Of a stretch of DNA of 64,000 bases, positions 16,069-30,295 are shown one piece after another. The stretch covers positions 792,466 to 856,465 of the forward strand of contig NZ_MAYU01000012.1 in NCBI RefSeq assembly GCF_001685025.1, in the 5' to 3' direction. Position 1 is the stretch's first letter; every line of letters starts with the position of its first letter. The notes beneath the pieces were generated by a model. The model saw only the letters and a list, made by a program, of their open reading frames with translations. It was not told the DNA's origin and ran no database searches. Source of the stretch: Bacillus sp. FJAT-27225. Lineage in GTDB: Bacteria; Bacillota; Bacilli; Bacillales; Cytobacillaceae. The position numbers were made by a program, and so were the translations under genes.

Positions 16069-16095
16069 AAAAACCTTCTCTACTGGAAGGTTTTC
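16069..16095 (-). terminator. Terminator-like hairpin between rnr and smpB
   Basis: AAACCTTCC/AGAAGGTTT-type stem followed by TTTTTC on the minus strand. Confidence 0.65.
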
Positions 16096-16185
16096 TTTAT
16101 TTTATCAAAATATTGGCCGTCCTACAACGAGTGGGCACTTAGTTGAGTTTTGTACGGCTTGATATTGTTGGAGCCGGGTTTCTAT

Positions 16186-16321
16186 TTGTCCTGAATCTGC
16201 AAAAATGTGTACTGTATTTTTTAAAAATGTGTCCTGTTTTTCCAAAAATCTGTCTTGCATTTTTAAAATTGTGTTCTGTATCGTGAAAAAGTTGTCTTGA
16301 TTGGCAACCGAGTTTGTCTGG
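16186..16321. repeat. 21-22-nt degenerate tandem repeat, locus A
   Basis: Read on the minus strand, about six units start CAAGACA, CAGAACA, CAAGACA, CAGGACA, CAGTACA, CAGGACA, each followed by a T-run, spaced 21, 21, 21, 22 and 21-22 nt. It lies between the rnr terminator and the smpB upstream hairpins. No coding potential. Same design as loci B (21869) and C (45276). Confidence 0.8.
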
Positions 16322-16356
16322 AATATTCTGACCCGATTAAATTATCAGTACTAAAA

Positions 16357-16381
16357 GAGAGCCCCGCCCGGCGAGGCCCTC
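16357..16381 (-). terminator. Terminator of rnr
   Basis: Strong GC-rich 11-bp stem (GAGGGCCTCGC against GCGGGGCTCTC, two G-U or mismatched positions), followed on the minus strand by TTTTAG. Confidence 0.8.
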
Positions 16382-16409
16382 CTCCGAACTGGTCGCCAGG
16401 CAGCCAGTC

Positions 16410-18794
16410 TTAACGTCTCTTTTTCTTACGCTTTGTGCTTTTATTTACCGGCACGTTTTCGTAGAATTTTCGTTTCTTTTTATACTTAGGCTTATCGCCA
16501 TTACTGTCTTCGCGGCCGATGCTTTTCGCGACGCCACTGCCACCGCTGCCACGTCCGCCACCTGCTCCGCTGCCTTCCTTGCCGCGCCGAGGTTTCTTTT
16601 CGGTGCTGCCCGTATTGAAGACACGCTTTTCGCTTGGGCGCTCACGCCTTGTGCCTTTCATGCCGACGATTTCAAAATCAATCGAGCGCTCATCTTTATT
16701 GACATTGATGACGCGAACAGTGATTTCATCGCCGATCCGGAACACATTGCCGGTTCGCTCGCCAATCATCGCGAAATGGCGATCATCAAAGCGATAATAG
16801 TCATCGGTCATATAGCTGACATGGACAAGCCCCTCAATCGTATTCGGCAGCTCGACGAACATCCCGAAATTCGTGACGGAAGAGATAATTCCATCGTACT
16901 CCTCGCCAATTTTGTCCATCATATACTCGGCTTTCTTTAGCTCATCGGTTTCACGCTCGGCATCCACTGCACGGCGCTCCATTTTCGACGTATGGTCGGC
17001 AATCTCTTGCAGCCTTGCATCCCATTTCTCACGGGTCGACTGATCGAGCTTGCCCTGGATTAAATACGTCCGGATTAAGCGGTGGACAATCAAGTCCGGG
17101 TAACGCCTGATCGGGGAAGTAAAATGCGTATAAAATTCAGCGGACAAACCAAAGTGTCCAAGACTGTCAGGCGAGTATTTCGCTTGCTGCATTGAGCGCA
17201 GCATCACCGTGGAAATGACCATCTCCTCCGGCTTGCCCTGAACCGCTTCGATGATTTCCTGAAGCGCGCGAGGATGGATGGAATTGGCTGTTCCTTTTAC
17301 GATGTAGCCGAAGTTCGTAATGAACTCGAAGAACCTGCGCAGTTTGTCTTCTTTCGGGTCTTCATGGATTCGGTAGATGAACGGCACTTCCATCCAGTGG
17401 AAATGCTCGGCAACCGTTTCGTTGGCTGCAAGCATGAACTCTTCGATCAGCTTCTCGCCAACAGAGCGCTCGCGCAGTACTACATCGACCGGTTTGCCAT
17501 CTTCCTCCACCAGTACCTTCGATTCTTTGAAGTCAAAATCAATCGCGCCGCGGTCCATTCTTTTTTTACGAAGAATCGCAGCAAGCTCTTCCATCTGCTC
17601 GAACATTGGCACCAGCGACTCATATCGGCTGCGCGTTTCCTCGTCTTTATCAACGAGAATCTTATTCACATCCGAATAGGTCATCCGCTCGGTTGTTTTA
17701 ATCACACTTTCAAAAATTTCATTAGCTACGACTTTACCTTCAGAATCAATCTCCATCTCACACGATAGCGTGAACCGGTTGACCTTTGGATTCAATGAAC
17801 AAATCCCGTTTGACAGCCGGTGCGGAATCATCGGAATCACCCGGTCTACAAGATACACACTTGTCCCGCGTTCCTCGGCCTCGCGGTCAATCGGGGATCC
17901 CTCGGTAACATAGTGGCTGACGTCGGCAATATGGACGCCGAGCTTGTAATTTCCGTTTTCAAGCCGGGTAACAGTAACAGCGTCATCAAGATCCTTTGCA
18001 TCGGCTCCATCGATTGTGACAATTACTTGGTCGCGCAAGTCACGGCGCTTGCCGATGTCCCGCTCATCAATTTCTCCCGGAACCGCATTTGCCTGGTCAA
18101 GCACCTCCTGCGGAAACGCAAGCGGCAGCCCGTGCTTATGGATGACGGACAAAATGTCGACGCCCGGGTCATTCTTGTGGCCAAGAATTTGGATGACTTC
18201 TCCTTCTGCACTTGTGCGCCCTTCCGGGTAGTTTGTAATTTTAACAACTACCTTATGGCCCTCGACAGCACCGCCATTAGCGGCCTTCGGAATGAAAATG
18301 TCTCCAGCGAACTTCTTTTCATCCGGAATCACAAAACCAAAATTCTTGCTTTCCACATAGGTCCCGACCATTTGGGTGATGCCCCGTTCGAGAATCCGGA
18401 CAATTGTACCCTCCCGACGTTCACCGGAAGATTCGGATGAAACGCGGACCAAAACGGTATCCCCGTGCATCGCGTTGTTCGTCTCATTTGGCGGAATAAA
18501 AATGTCGTCCATGCCAGGCTCTTCCGGCATAACGAACGCAAAGCCCTTAGCATGGCCGGCAACCTTTCCGCGGATCAAATTCATTTTTTGCGGAAGGCCG
18601 TAGCGGTTTGAGCGGGTCCGGACGACGAGCCCTTTTTCCTCCATCTGGACTAGCGCCTTTACAAACTCCTTGAAATCAGCCGAATCCTCAATCCCGAAAG
18701 CTTCCTCTAGTTCCTGGACAGTCAGCGGCTTATACGCTTCATCCCTCATATATTGCAAAAGCTTGTCTATATGCGCTTGAATGTTTTCTTCCAA
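16410..18794 (-). CDS. rnr: Ribonuclease R
   Basis: A 794-residue 3'-5' exoribonuclease that degrades structured RNA and works with trans-translation. Domains in order: N-terminal winged helix (about 1-65), two cold-shock OB folds (about 70-220), the RNB catalytic domain with [13 protein letters not shown] near residues 265-277 carrying the metal-binding aspartates, then an S1 domain ([22 protein letters not shown]) near 630-710, and a low-complexity Gly/Ser then Lys/Arg-rich tail of about 80 residues. Slightly longer than the B. subtilis enzyme because of the tail. The start is a TTG with GGGAGGG upstream. It follows the esterase gene by 30 nt, as in B. subtilis. Confidence 0.97.
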   Translation of the reverse strand: MEENIQAHIDKLLQYMRDEAYKPLTVQELEEAFGIEDSADFKEFVKALVQMEEKGLVVRTRSNRYGLPQKMNLIRGKVAGHAKGFAFVMPEEPGMDDIFIPPNETNNAMHGDTVLVRVSSESSGERREGTIVRILERGITQMVGTYVESKNFGFVIPDEKKFAGDIFIPKAANGGAVEGHKVVVKITNYPEGRTSAEGEVIQILGHKNDPGVDILSVIHKHGLPLAFPQEVLDQANAVPGEIDERDIGKRRDLRDQVIVTIDGADAKDLDDAVTVTRLENGNYKLGVHIADVSHYVTEGSPIDREAEERGTSVYLVDRVIPMIPHRLSNGICSLNPKVNRFTLSCEMEIDSEGKVVANEIFESVIKTTERMTYSDVNKILVDKDEETRSRYESLVPMFEQMEELAAILRKKRMDRGAIDFDFKESKVLVEEDGKPVDVVLRERSVGEKLIEEFMLAANETVAEHFHWMEVPFIYRIHEDPKEDKLRRFFEFITNFGYIVKGTANSIHPRALQEIIEAVQGKPEEMVISTVMLRSMQQAKYSPDSLGHFGLSAEFYTHFTSPIRRYPDLIVHRLIRTYLIQGKLDQSTREKWDARLQEIADHTSKMERRAVDAERETDELKKAEYMMDKIGEEYDGIISSVTNFGMFVELPNTIEGLVHVSYMTDDYYRFDDRHFAMIGERTGNVFRIGDEITVRVINVNKDERSIDFEIVGMKGTRRERPSEKRVFNTGSTEKKPRRGKEGSGAGGGRGSGGSGVAKSIGREDSNGDKPKYKKKRKFYENVPVNKSTKRKKKRR

Positions 18795-18824
18795 GCTTAT
18801 CCCTCCCTTACAGGGTGTTTCTTA

Positions 18825-19565
18825 TTATTCTTTCCAATCCAGGCTTTCTAAAAACGCATAAACGTCCTCATGAAGCTGGTCTTTTTCCACATCGAACGTA
18901 ATCGTATGCCCGGACTCTTCGTACCACTTCAGTTTCTTGTCCACCGACTCCGCCTCATTGTAGATTATATTGGCGCTGTTCGTGTTAATCATCCCATCAT
19001 GGCGTGCCTGGACAACAAACAGCGGTGCATAAATCAGGTCCACATGGTCACGGACGTCTTGGATCAGCCCGTTCAGCTGTTTTAGCAGCGGTTTTGGATC
19101 GAACGCAGCCATTTCCGCCTCGATTTCAGCCTGCGTCTTCTTCTCGAACTGTTTGTACTCGCGCGCATAATAAAGGACCCCATTATGGACAGTCTCATCA
19201 CTCCTGAAGTCCATCGGGGCACACATCGGAACAATACCCTTTACAGGAACAGTGTAACCAAGCTTTAGAGAAAATACCCCACCAAGCGACAGCCCGGCAA
19301 CTGCAATCTCCTCATAGCCCTTATTTTTCAAAAACTGATAGGCATCCATTACGTCCTGCCACCAGTCTTCTGGAGTATACTTGACCAGCTCCTCAGCAGC
19401 AGTTCCATGCCCTCTGTAAATCGGCGCATGGCATGTATAGCCTTTATCGTTCAAGTAGCGTCCAAGCATCCGGACATCGGCCGAATTCCCGGTGAACCCG
19501 TGCAGAAGCAGTACCGCACGCGGACCTCCTTCGAACATAAATGGTTTAGGCGGTTGAATTCTCAT
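18825..19565 (-). CDS. est: Carboxylesterase (Est30/YvaK family)
   Basis: A 246-residue alpha/beta hydrolase of the thermostable carboxylesterase Est30 family. It has the oxyanion-hole [17 protein letters not shown] near residue 20, the nucleophile elbow GLSLGG near residue 93, and the C-terminal Asp (ARHDGMI) and His (ESGHTITFD) of the triad. It hydrolyses short-chain esters in the cytoplasm; the natural substrate is unknown. I set the start at the ATG at 19565, 9 nt after AAGGAG, which gives the family length; the longer frame to 19694 is not conserved. It sits between secG and rnr, a conserved Bacillus order. Confidence 0.93.
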   Translation of the reverse strand: MRIQPPKPFMFEGGPRAVLLLHGFTGNSADVRMLGRYLNDKGYTCHAPIYRGHGTAAEELVKYTPEDWWQDVMDAYQFLKNKGYEEIAVAGLSLGGVFSLKLGYTVPVKGIVPMCAPMDFRSDETVHNGVLYYAREYKQFEKKTQAEIEAEMAAFDPKPLLKQLNGLIQDVRDHVDLIYAPLFVVQARHDGMINTNSANIIYNEAESVDKKLKWYEESGHTITFDVEKDQLHEDVYAFLESLDWKE

Positions 19566-19682
19566 TACTATAGTTCTCCTTACTCTTGTGGTTTCCTTTA
19601 GTTTAAGCAAAGCAAGCCCCGACATTCCAGAAATACGGCTCGGACTGGTGCTTTTGTGGGGACTGTTTTTCAGAAAAAATAA

Positions 19683-19708
19683 AGCCCGGCACAAAGGCCG
19701 GGCTCAAT
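19683..19708 (-). terminator. Terminator of secG
   Basis: AGCCCGGC/GCCGGGCT perfect stem with a 5-6-nt loop, followed on the minus strand by TTATTTTTTC. Confidence 0.85.
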
Positions 19709-19716
19709 TTACGGTA

Positions 19717-19950
19717 TTAAAGCTTTGCGTATGTTACGGCAATCGTAAGGACGAAGAACAGCACGGACAATACAACCGTAATCCTGTGCAGGATCAAGTC
19801 GATGCCACGGGCTTTTTGCTTGCCAAACAGCTGCTCCGCTCCGCCAGAAATTGCGCCGGAAAGACCTGCGCTACGGCCTGATTGTAGTAATACAACGACA
19901 ATAAGTGCGATAGAGACAATAACTAAAAGCGTTACGAGTATTGCATGCAT
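19717..19950 (-). CDS. secG: Preprotein translocase subunit SecG
   Basis: A 77-residue two-helix membrane protein, the auxiliary subunit of the SecYEG channel. It shows the hydrophobic N-terminal helix, the [29 protein letters not shown] loop and the second helix ending AVTYAKL. I use the ATG at 19950, 9 nt after AGGAGG; the frame can be extended to a GTG at 19959 that overlaps that site. It heads the secG-est-rnr-smpB-ssrA neighbourhood but has its own terminator. Confidence 0.96.
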   Translation of the reverse strand: MHAILVTLLVIVSIALIVVVLLQSGRSAGLSGAISGGAEQLFGKQKARGIDLILHRITVVLSVLFFVLTIAVTYAKL

Positions 19951-20110
19951 GAAGGCCACCTCCTGTTAGACGTTCATTCACAGTATTCTTAATTTAACAT
20001 AAAAATCCTGTTTCGACAATAGCGGGATTTGTGGAGGTTTCGGGACAGGCTGTTTCCAAGCTTATCTACGTTCTCCGGTAATTTTTACTTTTGTGTTTGT
20101 CTTGAGAAGG

Positions 20111-20245
20111 TATGAGAGCTTTTCAAGGATTCCTTAGTACTTTCGGAGGATCCCTATGAGCACTTTCTAAGTTTTTATGAGCACTTTTTGATGATTTGTT
20201 AGCACTTTTTAAAATTTATGAGCACTTTTCTCGAATTTACGCGTG
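20111..20245. repeat. 21-nt degenerate tandem repeat, locus D
   Basis: Units of the form TATGAGCACTTTT plus 8 variable bases. The AGCAC core (or AGAGC/AGTAC variants) begins at 20115, 20136, 20159, 20180, 20201 and 20221, so spacing is 21, 23, 21, 21 and 20 nt. It lies between secG and the nagP terminator. The rest of the 19951-20302 gap shows nothing else. Confidence 0.8.
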
Positions 20246-20302
20246 GTTTCAGAGATTTATGCAGACTCTTCACTTTTAGGTTCCTCGTATCGAAACCAAA
20301 AA

Positions 20303-20326
20303 TGCCCGACAAACTTCCGTCGGGCA
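20303..20326 (-). terminator. Terminator of nagP
   Basis: TGCCCGAC/GTCGGGCA stem, 8-nt loop, followed on the minus strand by TTTTTGG. Confidence 0.85.
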
Positions 20327-20337
20327 CACTGCATTTC

Positions 20338-21714
20338 TTAAAGTTTTTTAATTTCATCAGCGAGGAACTCAACATCCGTTCCTACGACGACCTGTACATC
20401 TTTTGAGCTGACTTTGATTATCCCTTTTGCACCGAGCAGTTTCAACCGTTTCTCGTCGATTAATTCCATATCCTTGACCGTCAGGCGCAGTCTGGTTACG
20501 CAGTTGTCAATATTGAGCAGGTTATTCTTGCCACCAAGCGCATTGGCATATTGAACGGCTGCAGCGCTGTAGTCACCTCCAGTATTGGTGCTGCCTTCAA
20601 ACTCGCCGTCAACTTCATCTTCGCGGCCAGGTGTTTTTAAATCGAGCTTTTTAATCAGGTAAGAAAATACAAAGAAGTAGATAACTGCATAGCTGAGGCC
20701 GACTACTGCTAGGAGCAGCGGTTTTGTGGCGATACCATAGTTAAGGAAATAATCGAATGCCCCAGCCGAAAAGCCAAAGCCATGCTTAATATCGAGCAGG
20801 TAGGTTACTGACATCGCAATACCAGTCAAGATGGCGTGAGTAAAATAGAGGAGTGGAGATAGAAACATGAATAAGAACTCAATAGGTTCTGTGATACCAG
20901 TCAGGAATGAAGTGAGCGCAAGGCCGAACATTACGCCGGCAGTTGCTTTGCGCCGTTCCTTCTTGGCAGTCGCAACCATTGCAGCGGCTGCTGCGGGAAG
21001 CCCGAACATCATAATGGGGAAGAAACCAGTCATAAAGCTGCCAGCAGAAGGATCTTTTGCAAAGAAGCGGGTCAAATCCCCTTTGACTACCTCTCCTGCC
21101 GCATTTGTGAAAGAACCAAATTCAAACCATGCGAGCGAGTTGAGAACATGATGAAGCCCCAAAGGAATGAGCAGACGATTCAGGAAGCCAAAAATACCAA
21201 CTCCAACTGCACCTGCGTCAACAATCCCTTGGCCAAAATTATTGAGGACATTTTGAATTGGAGGCCAAACATACCCGAATACTCCGGCAAGGATCAGCAT
21301 AACCAGGCCGGTAATAATTGGAACAAACCGTCTCCCGCCAAAGAAGCCGAGCCAATCAGGAAGTTTGATTGCATGATAGCGATTATACAAGTGGCCGGCT
21401 ATAATACCTGACAAGATACCTCCAAGCACACCCATATTGATGTCTTCATTAATCGTAGCGCTTCCTTTTGTTAAAACAAAATAACCAATCGCACCGGCAA
21501 GTGCAGCAGCCCCGTTACCATCCTTGCTAATCCCGATCGCAATGCCAATTGCAAACAACAGTGCAAGGTTTGCGAATACAGCTTCCCCTGATGCGGCCAT
21601 GAACTTAATGTTCAACAAATCCTCCTGCCCTAAACGCAAGAGCAATGCGGCAACAGGCATAACAGCTATCGGCAGCATTAACGCCCGTCCGATCCGTTGC
21701 AAATAGCCCAACAT
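20338..21714 (-). CDS. nagP: PTS N-acetylglucosamine transporter, EIICB
   Basis: A 458-residue PTS permease with an EIIC domain (about 1-370; many hydrophobic segments, GLHHVLNSLAWFEFG, and GITEPIEFLFMFLSPLLY) and a C-terminal EIIB domain (about 385-458) with the phosphorylated Cys405 in NIDNCVTRLRLTV. There is no EIIA domain, as in B. subtilis NagP, to which it is closely similar along its length. It imports GlcNAc (or possibly glucosamine/glucose) as the 6-phosphate. The ATG at 21714 is chosen for the upstream AGAGGTGG; the frame extends to 21771 without a better site. It stands alone between eno and secG. Confidence 0.9.
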   Translation of the reverse strand: MLGYLQRIGRALMLPIAVMPVAALLLRLGQEDLLNIKFMAASGEAVFANLALLFAIGIAIGISKDGNGAAALAGAIGYFVLTKGSATINEDINMGVLGGILSGIIAGHLYNRYHAIKLPDWLGFFGGRRFVPIITGLVMLILAGVFGYVWPPIQNVLNNFGQGIVDAGAVGVGIFGFLNRLLIPLGLHHVLNSLAWFEFGSFTNAAGEVVKGDLTRFFAKDPSAGSFMTGFFPIMMFGLPAAAAAMVATAKKERRKATAGVMFGLALTSFLTGITEPIEFLFMFLSPLLYFTHAILTGIAMSVTYLLDIKHGFGFSAGAFDYFLNYGIATKPLLLAVVGLSYAVIYFFVFSYLIKKLDLKTPGREDEVDGEFEGSTNTGGDYSAAAVQYANALGGKNNLLNIDNCVTRLRLTVKDMELIDEKRLKLLGAKGIIKVSSKDVQVVVGTDVEFLADEIKKL

Positions 21715-21868
21715 AGAACCCACCTCTTTCATATTATTTTTTATATAAATAAGTACATAAAGGTGTTGCACTACAACTATATGAGCTAATCCTAATACCT
21801 ATTCTCACTGAATTGAATGGCTGCAACTAAATCTTGGATCACCAAAGATTAGTTGCCGCTTATTCTAT

Positions 21869-21985
21869 CAGGACAACTTTTTATAGATACGAGACAGTTT
21901 TTTCGATATTCATGACATTTCCCGAAAAATACAGGACATTTCCCAAACTTTACAGCACAGTTTTTCAATTTTCCAGGACAAACCA
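21869..21985. repeat. 21-nt degenerate tandem repeat, locus B
   Basis: Six units start exactly 21 nt apart at 21869, 21890, 21911, 21932, 21953 and 21974. Heads are CAGGACA, CGAGACA, CATGACA, CAGGACA, CAGCACA and CAGGACA, each followed by a T-rich stretch. It lies between the eno terminator and nagP. Confidence 0.85.
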
Positions 21986-22015
21986 GTCCGTCGCAGTTTT
22001 TAAACCCAAAATAAA

Positions 22016-22041
22016 GGGTACGCATTGGTCAATGCGTACCC
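22016..22041 (-). terminator. Terminator of the glycolytic operon after eno
   Basis: Perfect 11-bp stem GGGTACGCATT/AATGCGTACCC with a 4-nt loop, followed on the minus strand by TTTATTTTGGG. Confidence 0.9.
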
Positions 22042-22055
22042 TTCTCTGCTAGCTA

Positions 22056-23363
<1,308 letters not shown>

Positions 23364-23375
23364 TTAAAAGATAAT

Positions 23376-25803
<2,428 letters not shown>

Positions 25804-25830
25804 TTAAGGCAATTTGAAAAATTAGAGGAT

Positions 25831-26002
25831 AAATTCCCTTTAAGCTGGGAAATACCAATATTTCCAGAAAAATAAGGGGCGTTTTTCCCTCTATTTGATT
25901 AAAACACTTGTTTTTTGCTTGATAAAATCAAGTTAAAGGGAAAATTTCCCTATATCTCTGCTTCTTAAGCTTCTCTAATTTAATTAAAGGGAAATTCTCC
26001 TT
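25831..26002. repeat. About 51-61-nt degenerate repeat with GGGAAA-TTTCCC cores, locus H
   Basis: The palindromic core AAAGGGAAAATTTCCCT or a decayed form recurs: CCC words start at 25836, 25887, 25948 and 25998 (spacing 51, 61, 50), with GGG words at 25938 and 25989. It fills most of the 377-nt gap between pgk and tpiA, two genes that are closely linked in other Bacilli. No open reading frame. Confidence 0.6.
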
Positions 26003-26042
26003 CTATTAGCTTAAGACCCGCCGTTCAATTCAACATGAACAA

Positions 26043-27227
26043 TTACTTATCATTCAATGCTACGACGCCTGGAAGCTGCTTGCCTTCCATGAATTCTAGC
26101 GAGGCACCGCCGCCTGTGGAGATGTGGCTCATTTTATCGGCAAGGTTGAACTTTTCGACTGCTGCCGCAGAGTCCCCGCCGCCGATGACCGAATATGTAC
26201 CTTCGGCTTCTGCAAGGGCTTCGGCAACTGCCTTTGTTCCGCCTGCGAATTTATCAAATTCGAACACGCCCATTGGGCCGTTCCAGATAACGAGTTTCGA
26301 GCTTTGGATGACGTCACGGTATGCTGCCGCTGTCTTCGGCCCGATATCAAGTGCTTCCCAGTCGGATGGGATTTTGTCGATGTCGACTACTTTTGTATTG
26401 GCATCAGGCGAGAAATCATCGGCAACAACAACATCTACTGGCATATGGAAGGAAACACCCTTTTCCTTCGCTTTTTGAATGAAGGAATTGGCCAGGTCGA
26501 TTTTATCCTCTTCAAGAAGTGATTTTCCGACTTCGTGGCCCTGTGCTTTTACGAATGTGTAAGCAAGCCCGCCGCCGATGATCAAATGGTCAACTTGTTC
26601 AAGCAGGTTTTCGATAACGCCGATTTTGTCTTTTACCTTAGCGCCGCCGATGATGGCTGTGAACGGGCGCTCAGGATTGGAGAATGCTTTGCCGAGCACT
26701 TCAATTTCTTTTTCCATCAGGAATCCCGCAACAGCTGGAAGATGGTGTGCAATGCCTTCTGTGGAAGCATGGGCCCTGTGAGCGGCGCCAAATGCATCAT
26801 TTACATAAATGTCTGCAAGTGCAGCAAATTCTTTCGCTAATTCCGGATCGTTCTTTTCTTCACCAGGATAGAAACGAACGTTTTCTAAAAGGATGACGTC
26901 GCCTTCGTTCATACTGTCAATTTGCGATTTTACAGCGTCGCCATACGCTTCAGTAGCGGATTGGACATTTTTGCCCAAGAGCTCGCCGAGTCTAGCACCA
27001 ACCGGCGCAAGGCGCATTTCTTCTACGACCTTGCCTTTCGGACGGCCGAAGTGGCTTGCAAGGATTACCTTTGCACCCTGTTCAACCAGGTATTGGATGG
27101 TTGGAAGCGCGGCGCGGATCCTTGTTTCATCGGTAATTTTGCCATCTTGCATCGGGACGTTGAAGTCGACACGGCAGAATACGCGTTTCCCTTTAACATC
27201 GACATCTTTAAGCGTCTTCTTGTTCAT
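26043..27227 (-). CDS. pgk: Phosphoglycerate kinase
   Basis: A 394-residue two-domain kinase making ATP from 1,3-bisphosphoglycerate. Visible are the N-terminal [27 protein letters not shown], the [11 protein letters not shown] region, the nucleotide-binding [12 protein letters not shown], and the C-terminal [12 protein letters not shown] and [14 protein letters not shown] motifs. The ATG at 27227 follows GGAGGGT; the frame extends back to 27284 without a site. It is second in the glycolytic cluster after gapA, from which a hairpin at 27426-27450 separates it. Confidence 0.98.
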   Translation of the reverse strand: MNKKTLKDVDVKGKRVFCRVDFNVPMQDGKITDETRIRAALPTIQYLVEQGAKVILASHFGRPKGKVVEEMRLAPVGARLGELLGKNVQSATEAYGDAVKSQIDSMNEGDVILLENVRFYPGEEKNDPELAKEFAALADIYVNDAFGAAHRAHASTEGIAHHLPAVAGFLMEKEIEVLGKAFSNPERPFTAIIGGAKVKDKIGVIENLLEQVDHLIIGGGLAYTFVKAQGHEVGKSLLEEDKIDLANSFIQKAKEKGVSFHMPVDVVVADDFSPDANTKVVDIDKIPSDWEALDIGPKTAAAYRDVIQSSKLVIWNGPMGVFEFDKFAGGTKAVAEALAEAEGTYSVIGGGDSAAAVEKFNLADKMSHISTGGGASLEFMEGKQLPGVVALNDK

Positions 27228-27425
27228 GGATACCCTCCTGGACATCAAATTTAAATCAGAGTAGAGTCTCTCTTCTTTCGGCAAAGGAGAACAGTACCCT
27301 TAGCAAAAAAAAGGCGGTGGAGCTAAGCCAATCTATCCTTGTCAATAGAAAGATAACTGGACCTCTGAACCCTTATCACAGAATTCAATCCACTTGCGCC
27401 GCTCCGCCCCTTCTCCATAAATATA

Positions 27426-27450
27426 GGGAGGGGGATTCTTCCCCGCTCCC
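27426..27450 (-). terminator. Hairpin between gapA and pgk
   Basis: GC-rich stem GGGAGCGGGGA/TCCCCCTCCC on the minus strand with a weak U-tract (TATATTTATGG). It may be a partial terminator or a processing/stability element that separates gapA expression from the downstream genes. Confidence 0.55.
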
Positions 27451-27523
27451 CTTTAAAAGCTATTTTTATTATATAAGTTTAGAGACTGGATATCCAATGA
27501 TACCCAAATCAATTAACCTTGTA

Positions 27524-28585
<1,062 letters not shown>

Positions 28586-28611
28586 TTACCCTTTAACTAA
28601 CAAATAACACG

Positions 28612-29634
28612 TTAATTCTTTAAAATCAGCTTTGCTGCTCCTTCATCCGTAACAAGGATGGTTTGGGGCGGTGCTTGTTTCATGTATGCTCGGATCGCCT
28701 TTGCTTTCGAGCTTCCGCCCGCAACGGCCAGAACATCCGGGACATGAATCAGATCATTAAGCTGAAGCCCGATGGTAAGAACCTTGTGGACGATTTCGCC
28801 ATGGCTGTTAAAATAATAGCCAAATGCCTCGGCCACAGCCTTGTGGGAGAGGATTTTCTCCATATCGGCAGCAGCTGTTTTCCTGCGCTCAGCCATTGTC
28901 TTAGCGTCCCCAATCCCATGTAAAACCATGCACGCGGACTTGATTAAGCCAAGTACCTCATGGACTATCGGTTCTTTAATGAATGACTCATAAATCTCCA
29001 TACTGACCTGGTCGGGAACATAGAAGACTCTGTGCCTCCCATGAGTTTTAGCAGCCATTATCGCACAAATGGTATTGGCCTGATTCTGGACATCCTCACC
29101 AATGCCGCCCCTGGCCGGGACAAACATGATTTCCTCATTGGAGAGGTCGGGGCCAAGCTCTTCTGCCACCGCAGCCATGGTTGAACCGCCTGTTACAGCG
29201 ATGATATTTTTTCCATTCAGCAGTTTTTTCATGCAAATGGCTGTTGCCCGTCCGATTTCGGCTTTCACCATTGGTGACTGATCGCTATCACCGGGTACGA
29301 TAATGGCGTTTCGGATGCCAAGCCGATGCTTCAGCTCCATTTCCATTACATCTATACCCTTCAGCTCTCGCATTAAGCCTTCGAGATCTTCCAGCAAATT
29401 CCTGCCCTCGTGGGTCAAGGACATACCGGCAACACCCGCCGCAATCAGGTTTTGATCCTTAAGGAATTCAACCTCAGCGCGGAGGATCCGTTCTGTATAA
29501 CCAAGGCTTGCTGCAAGGCTCCGCCTCCCGACTGGCTGCATAATTCCTATGTATCTCAGGATGGCGTACCGCTTTTGCATGACCTCGAGGAGATCGGGTA
29601 ATAATCTTTTTTGAATATCGAGGAACGATTGCAT
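28612..29634 (-). CDS. cggR: Central glycolytic genes regulator CggR
   Basis: A 340-residue SorC/DeoR-family repressor. The N-terminal winged-helix region (about 1-90, MQKRYAILRYIGIMQPVGRRSLAASLGYTERILRAEVEFLKDQNLI) binds DNA, and the C-terminal sugar-phosphate-binding domain includes VTGGSTMAAVAEEL and VPARGGIGEDVQNQAN. In B. subtilis CggR represses cggR-gapA-pgk-tpiA-gpmI-eno and is released by fructose 1,6-bisphosphate. A matching operator is found upstream at 29710-29745. It is followed by gapA after 80 nt. GGAGC precedes the ATG. Confidence 0.96.
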   Translation of the reverse strand: MQSFLDIQKRLLPDLLEVMQKRYAILRYIGIMQPVGRRSLAASLGYTERILRAEVEFLKDQNLIAAGVAGMSLTHEGRNLLEDLEGLMRELKGIDVMEMELKHRLGIRNAIIVPGDSDQSPMVKAEIGRATAICMKKLLNGKNIIAVTGGSTMAAVAEELGPDLSNEEIMFVPARGGIGEDVQNQANTICAIMAAKTHGRHRVFYVPDQVSMEIYESFIKEPIVHEVLGLIKSACMVLHGIGDAKTMAERRKTAAADMEKILSHKAVAEAFGYYFNSHGEIVHKVLTIGLQLNDLIHVPDVLAVAGGSSKAKAIRAYMKQAPPQTILVTDEGAAKLILKN

Positions 29635-29709
29635 GTCAGTAGCTCCTTTTTTAAAAAAGTGGACATTGTCCCGCCTTTCGGTTTATGTTATACCGAAAAA
29701 GTAATGATG

Positions 29710-29745
29710 GACTTTTTTTGTCCCAGCTAGACATATTCTGTCCCA
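29710..29745 (-). promoter_or_regulatory. CggR operator
   Basis: On the minus strand TGGGAC-N6-TGTC-N4-TGGGAC-N6-AGTC, which matches the B. subtilis CggR operator CGGGAC-N6-TGTC-N4-CGGGAC-N6-TGTC with three base changes and identical spacing. It lies 76 nt before the cggR start, so autoregulation is expected. Confidence 0.85.
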
Positions 29746-29804
29746 CTTACTCGAAAAAAAATCACCCCTGTACCTAGCCATTGTAGCAAGAGTGAATGTC
29801 ACTT

Positions 29805-30062
29805 TCAACTAATATGATTGCGTTGTTTTTCTTGTAAACGGTTACGCAAATACGTTTCGTTCACAATGCCGTAACCAATTTCTTCGCCATCTATATAAAT
29901 GACAGGAATCATCAGGCCGAACTCTTCTGTCAGCTCATCGCTTGAATTGATATCAATTTCCTCAAGCTCAAATTCAATATCGTTTTTGATATCGAGGATA
30001 TCTGCCTTCGCCTTGTCACAAAGCGGGCAGTTTGCGCGCGTATATAAGGTTAGTTTTGTCAA
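29805..30062 (-). CDS. Glutaredoxin-family thiol protein
   Basis: An 85-residue thioredoxin-fold protein of the glutaredoxin-like DUF836 type. It begins MTKLTLYTRANCPLCDKAK with a CPLC active-site pair at residues 12 and 15 and ends with the IPVIYIDGEEIGYG cis-proline region. It probably acts in cytosolic thiol-disulfide exchange; the partner is unknown. It sits between sigL and cggR, co-directional with both. Confidence 0.85.
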   Translation of the reverse strand: MTKLTLYTRANCPLCDKAKADILDIKNDIEFELEEIDINSSDELTEEFGLMIPVIYIDGEEIGYGIVNETYLRNRLQEKQRNHIS

Positions 30063-30252
30063 ATGAATCCCTCCTTATTGTCCATAGTAATCGTGCTGAA
30101 GTGCTTTTTGCAAAAAACTTCTACTAGTAGTTCCGTTCGGCATTTTTTTAAAGCGCTTCTGTACACTCCGAAACTAGCGGGTTGTTGCCCAGTGAGAGTT
30201 TAGTGGTTCAAGCGGAGAGTTCTTTATCTTGTACTTCCCGTCTGCTCAAATA

Positions 30253-30285
30253 AAAATGGCCGACCCTGTTGGCATCGGCCATTTT
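30253..30285 (-). terminator. Terminator of sigL
   Basis: Perfect 11-bp stem AAAATGGCCGA/TCGGCCATTTT with an 11-nt loop; the T-rich arm continues as TTTTTATTTG on the minus strand. Confidence 0.85.
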
Positions 30286-30295
30286 AACCACTTAT

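Noticed and set aside
29705..29750. Another 20-21-nt repeat array
   Set aside because: The two GGGAC words 20 nt apart match the known CggR operator, including spacers, so a specific function explains them.
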